56,597 nt of DNA from Stenotrophomonas sp. (GTDB taxonomy: Bacteria; Pseudomonadota; Gammaproteobacteria; Xanthomonadales; Xanthomonadaceae), in contig QFOV01000001.1 of NCBI GenBank assembly GCA_003248565.1, positions 1-56,597 on the forward strand, given 5' to 3'. This document shows, piece by piece, positions 1 through 7,394 of this stretch. The notes under the pieces were generated by a model. That model was not told the DNA's origin and did not search any database. It worked only from the letters and a program-made list of their open reading frames with translations. A program made the position numbers and the translations under genes. Positions within the stretch are counted from its first letter, which is position 1. Each line of letters begins with the position of its first letter.

Positions 1-1
1 A

Positions 2-235
2 ACGGAGACGTCCTGGTCATCGACCAGGGCGGCAATAGCTCGTGCCAAAGCGGCTGATCTAGACCGACAGGCCCGGGAGGTAGAGCGCTCAGCTGCCGAT
101 GGAAACTGGCGCATGAGAGCGCGGGGTAGAGAGGCTGCGGAACGTCTACGGCGAATGGCAGGCCGCTACTTGGTGAAGGCCCTGAAACTCGAAGAAGGGC
201 TAGATACCCGGCTTACCCAAGATCTCTTCGAGTAG
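2..235 (+). CDS. C-terminal end of an unidentified protein, cut by the window edge
   Basis: A frame is open from base 2 to a TAG at 233-235, giving at least 77 residues with no start inside the window. The peptide is rich in Ala, Arg and Glu, looks helical, and ends in LTQDLFE. I do not recognise it. The charged helical style is like the tails of relaxase or mobilisation proteins, and a relaxase gene lies 4 kb away, but that link is a guess. It runs convergent with the XRE regulator and overlaps its 3' end by 36 bases. Whether it is a real gene is unsure. Confidence 0.35.
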   Translation, partial: TETSWSSTRAAIARAKAADLDRQAREVERSAADGNWRMRARGREAAERLRRMAGRYLVKALKLEEGLDTRLTQDLFE

Positions 236-583
236 TGCCTTCCGGCGTGCTGCTGGAAGGCTAGCAAAAGCGGCCAAGGCCTGAGCGAGACGAGCCTGCT
301 GTACTTCGCTTTCATCTCCTATCAAAAGGATCGCGTCTGCCATAGCGGCGGATGACGCCAGCAAGTATGCGGCTGGCACCTGAAGAGCGTCAGCCAACGA
401 AAACAGTGATTCCAAGCTTATGGCCATGGACTCGCTCTCGTAGCGGCTTATGCGTGCCGAAGCAGTGTCCTTATCAAGTCCCATTCGAACTCCGACTTCG
501 CGTTGGCTAAGCCCTCGAAGCAGTCGGGCTTGGCGCAGGCGCGCAGCCACCACGCCTCGGGGTTCGAGGGTAGGGCCGGCCAT
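200..583 (-). CDS. XRE-family transcriptional regulator
   Basis: A 127-residue protein with an N-terminal helix-turn-helix of the Cro/C1 (XRE) type at about residues 14-70: ARLRQARLLRGLSQREVG is the first helix pair, and the closing helix contains SLADALQVPAAYLL. The C-terminal half is a short helical tail, with no peptidase or sensor domain seen. Family members bind DNA as dimers and often control a neighbouring divergent gene. Here the divergent neighbour is the DnaJ-domain gene 242 bp away, and a short inverted repeat lies between them at 650-662, so control of that operon is a fair inference. It may instead be a phage- or plasmid-type repressor of the accessory region. Confidence 0.85.
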   Translation of the reverse strand: MAGPTLEPRGVVAARLRQARLLRGLSQREVGVRMGLDKDTASARISRYESESMAISLESLFSLADALQVPAAYLLASSAAMADAILLIGDESEVQQARLAQALAAFASLPAARRKALLEEILGKPGI

Positions 584-649
584 TAGCAGGAGGTGACCGA
601 TGTAGTCCTTCCAACAGGATGACGGATGATCTACGCCCCGGGTAGACTC

Positions 650-662
650 TACGTATCACGTA
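650..662. promoter_or_regulatory. Short inverted repeat, possible XRE operator
   Basis: TACGT-ATC-ACGTA is a perfect 5-bp inverted repeat in the gap between the divergent XRE regulator and the DnaJ-domain gene. XRE dimers bind such dyads. It is short enough to arise by chance, so the call rests mainly on position. Confidence 0.25.
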
Positions 663-825
663 AGTTCATTGCAAGTCTTGAGCTCGGCTCTGTGTTCGCT
701 ACTGGCGTTGTAGGGGAATCGAGCGGTCATGTTGAGGAAGGAAGAAGTGGGAGAGCTATGGCCATGGAGATAGCCGGCACAACCAATGGAGGCACATCGA
801 TGGCTCGTCCTGAGGGGAGGGCCTG

Positions 826-1533
826 ATGGCGGATGAAAATCACTACGAAGTCCTCGGGGTACGCCCCGAGGCACCACTTTGGGAAATAGAACTGGCCTAC
901 AAGGGCCGCCGGAGCCAATACCACCCTGACCGTTACAGCGCAGGAGATGAGTCCGCCGTCGCATGGGCGACGGCGAGAATGCAGGCCGTCAATAAGGCCT
1001 ACGTCGTCCTCAAGGATCCAGAGAAACGAGAAAGGTTTGACCGCGCCCAGGCATCCGCCTCAACCAAGGCGGGGCCTGCACCGAAACCAACTCCCGAGCC
1101 CCGTCCTCAGCAGGCTAGGCCCGCTCAGCCTCCGCCGCTGCGGTCGCTGCGCCAGGCCCTGGAGGGATTGGAGTTCACTAACGAGCCCTTCGAACGGGTG
1201 TTCGTGGCGCCTCACATCCCGCGGAAGAAGCTCCTAGGCGCCCTGGATAGCTACGGCGGCGGTATCCGCGCGCAGGACGTGGTCGCGCTCATCGACGACA
1301 CCGTATTCGGTGGCGCCAGGGAAGGGGCACTGATCACCGAGGCCCAGATCCGGAGCAAGGCCAAGTTTGAAGGGGTGGAGATTCGGTTATTGAGCTGTCT
1401 GACCCAGATCACCGCACACGGTGCGCACATCCGGATCCATGGCGAGCACTACGCCTCGCTGAGCATCCCCAACCCTGATGACCTGCGAACCCTGTTCGTG
1501 GCTGTCAGCCGGTACCTGCAAGAAACCAACTGA
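826..1533 (+). CDS. DnaJ-domain (J-domain) protein with unknown C-terminal domain
   Basis: 235 residues. Residues about 5-75 form a J-domain with the HPD tripeptide at 33-35, the part that stimulates ATP hydrolysis by DnaK/Hsp70. A Pro/Ala-rich linker follows (about 80-105). The rest is a compact beta-rich domain containing KLLGALDSYGGGI and IDDTVFGGAREGALIT, a pattern I associate with PH-like or stress-related domains in bacterial DnaJ hybrids; this is a tentative reading. There is no Gly/Phe region and no zinc-finger domain, so this is not housekeeping DnaJ. The start follows GGAGGG at good spacing. The gene leads a cluster with a two-helix membrane protein and lipoproteins, and it may target Hsp70 to the envelope or to a specific client. 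Confidence 0.8.
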   Translation: MADENHYEVLGVRPEAPLWEIELAYKGRRSQYHPDRYSAGDESAVAWATARMQAVNKAYVVLKDPEKRERFDRAQASASTKAGPAPKPTPEPRPQQARPAQPPPLRSLRQALEGLEFTNEPFERVFVAPHIPRKKLLGALDSYGGGIRAQDVVALIDDTVFGGAREGALITEAQIRSKAKFEGVEIRLLSCLTQITAHGAHIRIHGEHYASLSIPNPDDLRTLFVAVSRYLQETN

Positions 1534-1555
1534 CTCCAACCAACAAAGGAATGAC

Positions 1556-1771
1556 ATGAGGTACCTGATAGGCCTGTATGGCGTGAGCGTGCTAATCGCG
1601 GCCATCTGTTTCGATATCTGGGGCCGCTACGCGTACAAGGGCTTCTTCTACAACCTAGGACAGGGTCTTATCTGGCCTGCGGTGGTTTTCCCTTCGCTAG
1701 GGAAGATGATCGGCGGGCTGATCTGGATAGTAGTGATCTTCTGCCTGCTCGTGTTTGTGAGGAGGCGATAA
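1556..1771 (+). CDS. Small two-helix membrane protein
   Basis: 71 residues, starting at the ATG preceded by AAAGGA; an upstream in-frame ATG at 1478 would overlap the DnaJ-domain gene heavily. Two hydrophobic segments (about residues 3-20 and 48-66) flank an aromatic-rich stretch with GRYAYKGFFYNLGQG; the protein ends in RRR. The predicted form is a helical hairpin in the inner membrane. No family is recognised. It lies 22 bp after the DnaJ-domain gene and 2 bp before a lipoprotein gene, so the three are probably co-transcribed. Confidence 0.65.
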   Translation: MRYLIGLYGVSVLIAAICFDIWGRYAYKGFFYNLGQGLIWPAVVFPSLGKMIGGLIWIVVIFCLLVFVRRR

Positions 1772-1773
1772 GC

Positions 1774-2043
1774 ATGGAGTCAATAGCCAAAAAAATGCTC
1801 ATCGTTGCACTCATAGCGCTCGGCCTGTGCGCGTGTAGTAGTGAGCTGGACAAGGTTCGAGGGCAGTTCATCGATAGCTGCATGAGCTCCGGTGGATCCA
1901 AGTCCAACTGCAAATGCGCCATCGACAAATTGCAGGACCACTACGGTGAACACGGCCTATTGCTGATCGACGAGCAGGGCTATCCCCCGGCGGACTTCGT
2001 GGACCAGCTCGGAATAGCAGCCAACCAGTGTCGGAGTCGCTGA
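1774..2043 (+). CDS. Small cysteine-containing lipoprotein
   Basis: 89 residues. The N-terminus has a charged start, a hydrophobic stretch (LIVALIALGL) and a lipobox-like LCAC, giving a predicted lipidated Cys near residue 21. The mature part has four more Cys, two of them close together in SNCKCAI, and looks helical; disulfides in the periplasm are plausible. The start is 2 bp after the stop of the upstream membrane-protein gene, implying coupling. The spaced Cys and the Asp-Lys-Leu helix resemble small periplasmic lipoproteins of unknown role in Xanthomonadaceae. No function is assigned. Confidence 0.7.
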   Translation: MESIAKKMLIVALIALGLCACSSELDKVRGQFIDSCMSSGGSKSNCKCAIDKLQDHYGEHGLLLIDEQGYPPADFVDQLGIAANQCRSR

Positions 2044-2147
2044 CAGGCCATCCCTGGCAAACCGACTGCTGTGCCGGCCATAACAAAGCGTGACCGCTCT
2101 CGCTCTGCTGTGCCGCCTGCGCAGACAACACATTCACAAGGAATCTC

Positions 2148-3098
2148 ATGAAAGGCATCAAATACGTAGCCGCAGTGACGGCGGCGCTTCTTCTAGCTGG
2201 GTGCAGCAAGCCAGTGCTGGACTGGCGTAACGCGGACCTGAGTAACGGCAAGATCTACGAAGCCGGTGCCAACGAGCCGTTCGATGGTCAGGTGACGGGT
2301 GTACCTCACAGCCAGATCGAACCACTGCTGGGGCCGCTGCGGAAGATCTTCCAGAACCTCAATACCAATCAGCCCACGAGCATGACGGCGTTGCTAGGGA
2401 ACATGGACTACGTCTGCGACGTGGACGTGGAGGAAGGCCTGGTAGGACGCCACTACATTTGCCGCTACCCGCAATCACAGGTGGTGGCATATGAAGGTCG
2501 ACGCACAGATGGCGGCCTTGATGGCGAGACGGTGTTCCACACCAAGGCTGGAAATCCTGGTGTTGTTCTTGGGATGAAGGATGGACAGGTGAACGGACGT
2601 ATCCAGATCTATTTCGCTGATAACCCGAAGCAGCTCTCCTATGAAGCTGCTGCGATCAACAGCGCGCTGGAGGGCGAGGCTGTTGTTTATTACCCGGACG
2701 GGAAGCCAAAGGCAAGGGGGAGTTTCAAAGGAAGCGTCCCGACGGGCGTGTGGGAGGGCTACTGGGAGCAGAACGGGGCAGTCTCAGAACGTGTGGTGTA
2801 TGAGAGCGGCAAACTGGTCTCGCGAACCAACTATTTGCAGGACGGAAGTGAGTATCTGACGAAGCCCGAAATGTGGGCGCTTCATCGTTCGATCTCCGAG
2901 AGCGATGACTTCACGCTGACGCCAAAACAAGACGCGCTGCTGGCAGAGGCTGAGAAGCGCTTTGGAACGCCTCGCCTGAAGACACCCTCGCAGCGCGAGG
3001 CGGCTTCCAAGGCGCAGGAAGAGGCTATTCGGGCTGACAAGATCGCTCGCGGTCTGGATCCGGACTGCTGGGTCTGTGACGGATCCGATAAGCGCTAG
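2148..3098 (+). CDS. Lipoprotein with MORN/YwqK-like repeats
   Basis: 316 residues with a clear signal and lipobox (ALLLAGC, Cys19). The middle part (about residues 105-235) holds repeats of the form KDGQVNGRIQIYF, LEGEAVVYYPDGKPKARG and PTGVWEGYWEQNG. These are MORN-variant repeats of the YwqK type, built on Tyr-Pro/Asp-Gly-Lys turns. Such proteins are envelope scaffolds; some lie beside toxin genes, but the name 'antitoxin' for YwqK is not proof of function. The C-terminal tail is charged and ends near two Cys (CWVCDG). The gene is 104 bp after the small lipoprotein and is followed by a stem-loop at 3122-3147. Confidence 0.75.
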   Translation: MKGIKYVAAVTAALLLAGCSKPVLDWRNADLSNGKIYEAGANEPFDGQVTGVPHSQIEPLLGPLRKIFQNLNTNQPTSMTALLGNMDYVCDVDVEEGLVGRHYICRYPQSQVVAYEGRRTDGGLDGETVFHTKAGNPGVVLGMKDGQVNGRIQIYFADNPKQLSYEAAAINSALEGEAVVYYPDGKPKARGSFKGSVPTGVWEGYWEQNGAVSERVVYESGKLVSRTNYLQDGSEYLTKPEMWALHRSISESDDFTLTPKQDALLAEAEKRFGTPRLKTPSQREAASKAQEEAIRADKIARGLDPDCWVCDGSDKR

Positions 3099-3121
3099 CG
3101 CCGTTTGAGTCGTTCGGCAAG

Positions 3122-3147
3122 GGCGGACGTGCGCAAGCACGTCCGCC
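3122..3147 (+). terminator. Stem-loop after the MORN lipoprotein gene
   Basis: An 11-bp perfect stem (GGCGGACGTGC and its complement) closes on a GCAA tetraloop of the GNRA type. No T-run follows directly; T-rich sequence starts about 15 bases later. It is a stable hairpin and may end or attenuate transcription between the two lipoprotein genes. Confidence 0.5.
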
Positions 3148-3202
3148 TCTACCCCGTGATTTTGTTTTTCCTCATAGACGCAGGCATAGAGAAGGAATGC
3201 TC

Positions 3203-3823
3203 ATGAAAAAGATAGGAGTAGTGCTGTTGTTGGTGTCAGCAGTGACGACACTGGCAAGCTGCAAGAAGGAAGAGTCATTGACGCAGGCTGGTGACATCAA
3301 TCTGGCTGGCTGTGAGGTGCCTGCAGGCCTGACGGCAACTCAGGCAGAGGGGGTGGACTGCATGCCTGAGAAAGAGGCAGGTAAGCCAGTTACGCAAGGA
3401 GCCGCAACTACAGATGACCAGGTGATAAAGGAAGCCATAGCTCGACAGGCCTTCGTGTACGGCCAATCGGAAGAGGATGTTGAAGTCAGGCGCTCATTCT
3501 CCGCTGATCTGAATGGAGATGGCATAGAAGACCTGATAGTGGTCTACATGCTCAATGCCACCGACGGCGGGAACTCGTATGCAACGCACATGGTGGCCTT
3601 CACGCGAGAGGGTGGTGTACTGAAGCCCACCAACTCGATGATCGTCGCGGGGTATCAAGAAGCGGTGGACGAGCTGATGGTTCTAGATGGCGTGGTGAAT
3701 ATGGTCAAGCTCGAACAGGGGCCGGACGACGCTGCATGCTGTCCATCTGTGAAGGTGACGGTCCGCTATCTCGTGCACAGCGGAAAGCTGATGGCCCTTA
3801 GCCCGACGGCATGGGGCCAGTAA
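3203..3823 (+). CDS. Lipoprotein with calcium-loop-like motif
   Basis: 206 residues from the ATG at 3203, chosen over an ATG two codons upstream because AGAAGGA lies at better spacing. The signal peptide ends in a lipobox (TTLASC). The mature part has a loop DLNGDGIEDL, the Asp-x-Asn-Gly-Asp pattern of FG-GAP/EF-hand-like calcium sites, then a beta-rich region with a conserved-looking CCPSVKVTVRY. This layout is seen in small periplasmic lipoproteins of unknown role. It is the last gene before the terminator at 4009-4040 and probably belongs with the DnaJ/lipoprotein set. Confidence 0.7.
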   Translation: MKKIGVVLLLVSAVTTLASCKKEESLTQAGDINLAGCEVPAGLTATQAEGVDCMPEKEAGKPVTQGAATTDDQVIKEAIARQAFVYGQSEEDVEVRRSFSADLNGDGIEDLIVVYMLNATDGGNSYATHMVAFTREGGVLKPTNSMIVAGYQEAVDELMVLDGVVNMVKLEQGPDDAACCPSVKVTVRYLVHSGKLMALSPTAWGQ

Positions 3824-4008
3824 ACGGTAGTGATGCGTAAAACGTTACGTGCAGTTGCATAAGGTATGAGAGAAGGCAAGTTGCACAGGGTGTTCAGAGT
3901 GATCCCTGCTGGTAGTGACTAAGTAGCTAGTAGTAGGGGGGAATGCAGAGCGCGCACTTACCGTTTCTCATAAACAGCTGTCTAAGCGGCTATCAAGCCA
4001 AGCCATAG

Positions 4009-4040
4009 AGGCCAGTGACCGACGTCACTGGCCTTTTTTA
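4009..4040 (+). terminator. Strong intrinsic terminator
   Basis: An 11-bp perfect stem (AGGCCAGTGAC and its complement at 4024-4034), a 4-base loop, then a run of T. This is a textbook rho-independent terminator. It separates the lipoprotein cluster from the relaxase gene; the rest of the 3824-4061 gap shows no gene. Confidence 0.88.
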
Positions 4041-4061
4041 TTACTGAGACTGAGGTCAACC

Positions 4062-4787
4062 ATGGCAATCTTCCATCTACAGCTCAAATCTGGTTCCAAA
4101 GGCAAAGCGACTGGGCATGGCGCTTACATTCGCCGAGATGGCAAGTACGGGTCCCGGGAAGACCTCGTCGATACGGGGTACGGAAACTTGCCTGACTGGG
4201 CAGAGGACGACATAGGAAGATTCTGGTCAGCGGCAGATGCAAATGAGCGGATAAATGGAGCCGCGTACAGGGAGTTCATCGTTGCGCTCCCCAATGAGCT
4301 TATCGACCCCAGATCGAGAGACCTGGTGAAGGATCTCATTCGCTTCTTAGCAGGTGCTAAGCCCTATGAGTTCGCAGTCCATGCGCCTGTCGCATCGCTC
4401 GAAGGAGGAGTGAACTTGCACCTGCACTTGATGGTGTCAGATCGCTTGCCCGATGGAATCAACCGATCAGCATCGCAGATGTTCCGCAGGTACAACCCTG
4501 CGAGGCCTGAAGCGGGTGGGTGCAGAAAGGATGCATGCGGAAGAACGAGCGTGCAGGTACGTGAAAGTTTGATCGAGACGCGGCACATGGTTGCGCACAT
4601 CATTAACGAGCACCTGCAGCGCAATGGCATCGCAGAACGTGTTGATCATCGGAGACTGGAGGAGCAGGGCATTAGACGCAGGCCGGAGCGGCACTTGGGG
4701 GCATTTCGTATCCGGGAGATGGCGCCAAGCGAAAGAAGTGCCTACGTCGATGCAAGGCGATCGATGCGGTCTGAAGAGTGGCTATGA
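4062..4787 (+). CDS. MobA/MobL-family relaxase, short form
   Basis: 241 residues matching the N-terminal catalytic domain of MobA/MobL (MobQ) relaxases, which nick plasmid DNA at oriT and lead the strand into the recipient. Visible motifs are the Tyr-containing TGHGAYIRRDGKY near residues 17-30 and the metal-binding HLHLMVSDR (His-x-His-x-Met). The C-terminal part is basic and Arg-rich. Most relatives go on for 100 or more residues, so this may be truncated, though compact forms exist. GAGG precedes the start. A small frame begins in an ATGA overlap at its stop. Neighbours (DUF3987, AlpA-like) fit an integrated mobilisable element. Confidence 0.85.
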   Translation: MAIFHLQLKSGSKGKATGHGAYIRRDGKYGSREDLVDTGYGNLPDWAEDDIGRFWSAADANERINGAAYREFIVALPNELIDPRSRDLVKDLIRFLAGAKPYEFAVHAPVASLEGGVNLHLHLMVSDRLPDGINRSASQMFRRYNPARPEAGGCRKDACGRTSVQVRESLIETRHMVAHIINEHLQRNGIAERVDHRRLEEQGIRRRPERHLGAFRIREMAPSERSAYVDARRSMRSEEWL

Positions 4788-4996
4788 CCGACTGGGTGGT
4801 CGAAGATCAGAGATCAGCGTGGAAGTCAGGGAAGCTGCTTCACGCGCGAGATCAATTGAAGGCAGGGACCGCAAACGGTTCACGAAAGATCACTGTCGGA
4901 GCAAGAATGGCGGGGGGCCGTCGAGCGCAGGGCTGGGTAGCGTGCTTCTTGGATATTGCCCAGAGGGGACGATTGCATTTTCCCCTAGGGCGGTAG
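4784..4996 (+). CDS. Possible small protein coupled to the relaxase
   Basis: A 70-residue basic peptide (MTDWVVEDQRSAWKS at the start) whose ATG shares the ATGA with the relaxase stop, the usual layout for translational coupling. Nothing in it is recognised. It could be a genuine accessory mobilisation peptide, or the displaced remainder of the relaxase after a frameshift. G- and C-tracts follow its end, up to the palindrome at 5038-5072. Confidence 0.3.
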   Translation: MTDWVVEDQRSAWKSGKLLHARDQLKAGTANGSRKITVGARMAGGRRAQGWVACFLDIAQRGRLHFPLGR

Positions 4997-5037
4997 GATC
5001 GGGGGGCGATGCTCCGCTGCCCCCGCCCCCCTAGTCC

Positions 5038-5072
5038 GTGCTAATGGTGCAAACCCTTTGCACCATTAGCAC
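5038..5072. repeat. Perfect 16-bp inverted repeat between convergent genes
   Basis: GTGCTAATGGTGCAAA, a CCC centre, then the exact complement. It lies between the convergent mobilisation genes and the DUF3987 gene, flanked by C/G tracts (4999-5031 and 5079-5088). Neither strand has a T-run directly after the stem, so an ordinary intrinsic terminator is not the best reading. It could be an oriT or replication-origin hairpin, a protein-binding site, or a bidirectional roadblock. Confidence 0.7.
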
Positions 5073-5102
5073 GTTTACGCCCCCCCCCTTTTCCTGTCGA
5101 TC

Positions 5103-6587
5103 CTACTGGGGCGGAGGGGTGAGGAGGCGGATCTTCTCGGCTGTCTGACCACGGCCAACCGGATAAACGTGGATCGAAATCAGACCCTTGCGGACCATTA
5201 TTGAAAGCAGGTCATGAATTTTTCTTCCACGCATACGTCTGCACGGAGCGTACTGGGAGAGCGTGCTTACGTGCTGGAGGGTGTGCTCCCTTGCGACGCG
5301 CTCACCGGCGCCGACGGGTTCGCTGCGTAGCTTCTTGTACAGCCAATCGTACAAATAGTCAGCATCAGCCTCGTCCTGGCAGGCTTTCGCGAATTTCTTT
5401 ACGTACTGGTCCGATGAGTAATCCCAGATAAGGATCGCGGTCATCAAGCATTCCATACCTATCTCATCACCATCGAGGCGTTCAGTTACGTGGAAAGCTG
5501 CAGCCATTCGAGCGACGTTGTCAGGTAGCTTCGAAGCGAAGTCGCCTGCACGGTGATAGCGACCATCAGCGCGTCTCTGCTCTTCCACGTAGTTGTAGTA
5601 CAGCGTCCACGCCGTGCTAGCTTCCGCGTCAAAGCGCAGCATCCTGCGCTTGTACGTGGTGGCGCGCATGGCGGCAACGCCGTCCAGCAGTAGCGCTTTG
5701 ATATTGCGAGTGAACTCGTCGCGGTGGGTGCTCCCGATAGGCTTGGTGTTGTTCTCAAAGTCCAAGAAGCGGCCTCCTTTTGAGACGGCCTCGCAGTAAA
5801 GCGTTCGGCCGAAGTAGCCTGAGGCGATGGCACCTTGGCCGCTTTTGGAATTCAGAATCGGCGTGAACTTGTCTGGCTGAATCATAAGCAGGATAGTGAG
5901 GCGTGGCTGCTCACAGTAGTAGCTAGCGACAGTGATGCGAGGGTCGTCAATCTTCTCGCCGCTCCACGTGTCACAGAGCATGGTGTCGTTAGGAAGAACA
6001 ACGTCGCGCAGGTAGACGGCGCAGTCACCAGATACGATCGATAGGCAAGGGAAGTTGGTCAAAGCACGCTTGAGTGATGCTATTCCTGGCTCCTTAAGTG
6101 AAGCGCGAATCTCAATCGGAGGGGCAGGTTTGCGCATGTCATGGTCATCCATCTGCTTAAGTATCTCGTCGTTGTCGAGACCTTTTGCCGACTTCGAGTC
6201 GTGCGCAAGTGATTTCTCCTTACGCACCCATTGGCGAAGGTTGGCTTCGTAGTTTGCGTTTTCCTGGGTGAAGTCTGCCTTGAGCTCGACATCGACTTGG
6301 TCGAAGGCGCCAAAGAAGTCTCGCCGTACATCCGTCTTACGTTCGCCAGGTGGGGCGCTGATGAGGGCGTACACGTTGGTTCCGACGATACCGCCGGCAG
6401 GCTTGGTGACGTCAACCAACGCCTGCGCTGCTGCACAGCAGGCAGTTGCTGCAGTGAAATAAGCCAGCTCGGGCGGAACCTGACGATCAAGGGTGCATTC
6501 TTCCGCTGCCGCATCAAAGCGGCGCAAAGGAAGCTCACGGAGCTTAGGAAGCAGGTGGAACGGGAAATGGTGTTCGAAGGTAGTCAT
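5103..6587 (-). CDS. DUF3987-family protein of mobile elements
   Basis: 494 residues. The opening part, with PPELAYFTAATACCAAAQALVDV, and the Gly-rich SAPPGERKTDVRRDFF (a Walker A-like position) match the DUF3987/YfjI family found in prophages, satellites and integrative elements, often next to primase or AlpA-like genes. A replication or helicase-loading role is suspected but not established for the family. The canonical GKT/S is degenerate here (GERKTD), which is common in this family. It is transcribed toward the relaxase. Base use is visibly less G+C-rich than in the right part of the window, which suggests transfer. Confidence 0.8.
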   Translation of the reverse strand: MTTFEHHFPFHLLPKLRELPLRRFDAAAEECTLDRQVPPELAYFTAATACCAAAQALVDVTKPAGGIVGTNVYALISAPPGERKTDVRRDFFGAFDQVDVELKADFTQENANYEANLRQWVRKEKSLAHDSKSAKGLDNDEILKQMDDHDMRKPAPPIEIRASLKEPGIASLKRALTNFPCLSIVSGDCAVYLRDVVLPNDTMLCDTWSGEKIDDPRITVASYYCEQPRLTILLMIQPDKFTPILNSKSGQGAIASGYFGRTLYCEAVSKGGRFLDFENNTKPIGSTHRDEFTRNIKALLLDGVAAMRATTYKRRMLRFDAEASTAWTLYYNYVEEQRRADGRYHRAGDFASKLPDNVARMAAAFHVTERLDGDEIGMECLMTAILIWDYSSDQYVKKFAKACQDEADADYLYDWLYKKLRSEPVGAGERVAREHTLQHVSTLSQYAPCRRMRGRKIHDLLSIMVRKGLISIHVYPVGRGQTAEKIRLLTPPPQ

Positions 6588-6669
6588 TGGATTTCATCCG
6601 GAAATGTCTGCCCTCGGCCCGGAGGCCGAGGGCGAGTAAGGGAGTTGGGCTCTTAAGCTTGTTGTGTGC

Positions 6670-6939
6670 TTAAGGCGCTTGCTTCTTCTGTGCGGCCAGA
6701 AGTTCCTTGAAGCGCGCAGGGTGCAGCTTCAGCTCATGCTCCTGAAGGACTTCCAGGATGGCCTTCTGGCTTACCTTCTTGTCGAGCAGTTCCAAGATGG
6801 TCGGATACAGCAGGGCGAACAGCTGGGCATTCTTGTGCTGCGGATTGGGCTGCAACGCTTTCAGCGCGTCGGTGCAACGCTGCGCCTGCGCAAGCAAGGG
6901 TGCGTCCTGAGGAACGGCAGGGGTGACTTTCGTGTTCAT
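6670..6939 (-). CDS. Small conserved-type protein between AlpA-like and DUF3987 genes
   Basis: 89 residues, mostly helical, with Gln- and Leu-rich stretches (LLAQAQRCTDALKAL, LLDKKVSQKAILEVLQEH). The second half has the feel of a short helix-turn-helix such as those in mobile-element accessory proteins, but there is no clear family match. A GAGGGT Shine-Dalgarno precedes the ATG. It starts 10 bp after the AlpA-like gene and is followed by the DUF3987 gene, so the three are likely one transcript. Confidence 0.6.
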   Translation of the reverse strand: MNTKVTPAVPQDAPLLAQAQRCTDALKALQPNPQHKNAQLFALLYPTILELLDKKVSQKAILEVLQEHELKLHPARFKELLAAQKKQAP

Positions 6940-6949
6940 TGGCTGACCC

Positions 6950-7321
6950 TCAGCGTGCCGGCTGCGCGGCAGCGCAGGCCAAGACGTAGGCCATCACTTC
7001 CGAGCGCCACCACGCGGTAGGCGAACGGTCGGAGGTGCCGAGCTTGAAGGGCTTCGGAGCGCGGGCGTCATACGCCGGCAGGCGCGCATTGAGGCGGGCA
7101 TACCAGGTGCTCTTGGACAGGCCGACGATCGAGAGGACCTCGGGCAGACGGATTGCCTGGTCCAGGGCAGGTGCGCCCTGGAGCGACTGAAGAATCTCCT
7201 GCAGGCGCTGCAGGGCGGACTGGTCTACGACCAGTGCGTCACCATTGGGCGCGCTGTTGAGCGCTTCCTTCGAACTGGAAGCTTTGATACGGCCGTGGTT
7301 AGCGGTGGAACGGTACGACAT
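6950..7321 (-). CDS. AlpA-like DNA-binding regulator or excisionase
   Basis: 123 residues. The C-terminal half has the AlpA/excisionase winged-helix pattern: IRLPEVLSIVGLSKSTWYARL, then a Pro-rich KPFKLGTSDRSPTAWW, then SEVMAYVLACA. In AlpA proteins this small domain activates or directs excision of an integrated element. The N-terminal 50 residues are longer than usual and polar. A strong AAGGAG precedes the ATG. No integrase is present nearby, so if it acts in excision its partner is outside the window or lost. Confidence 0.8.
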   Translation of the reverse strand: MSYRSTANHGRIKASSSKEALNSAPNGDALVVDQSALQRLQEILQSLQGAPALDQAIRLPEVLSIVGLSKSTWYARLNARLPAYDARAPKPFKLGTSDRSPTAWWRSEVMAYVLACAAAQPAR

Positions 7322-7394
7322 GGATATCTCCTTAGGTGGCCGCGGTGTGCTCCGCGGTCCAAAGAGGATCCGTGCTATTAAATCGGCAAAAAAC

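Noticed and set aside
626..826. 66-residue plus-strand frame ending in a TGATG overlap with the DnaJ-domain gene
   Set aside because: No family features and no good ribosome site at its ATG; it covers the probable control region of the operon. The overlap may be chance.
3743..3820. Similarity of LMALSPTA in the lipoprotein at 3203 and in the DsbA-like fragment at 47373
   Set aside because: The two proteins have unrelated folds and surroundings; the shared eight residues look like chance.
5103..6587. DUF3987 gene as a replicative helicase of an active plasmid
   Set aside because: The Walker A position is degenerate and no origin or partition genes are seen; the family role is not established.
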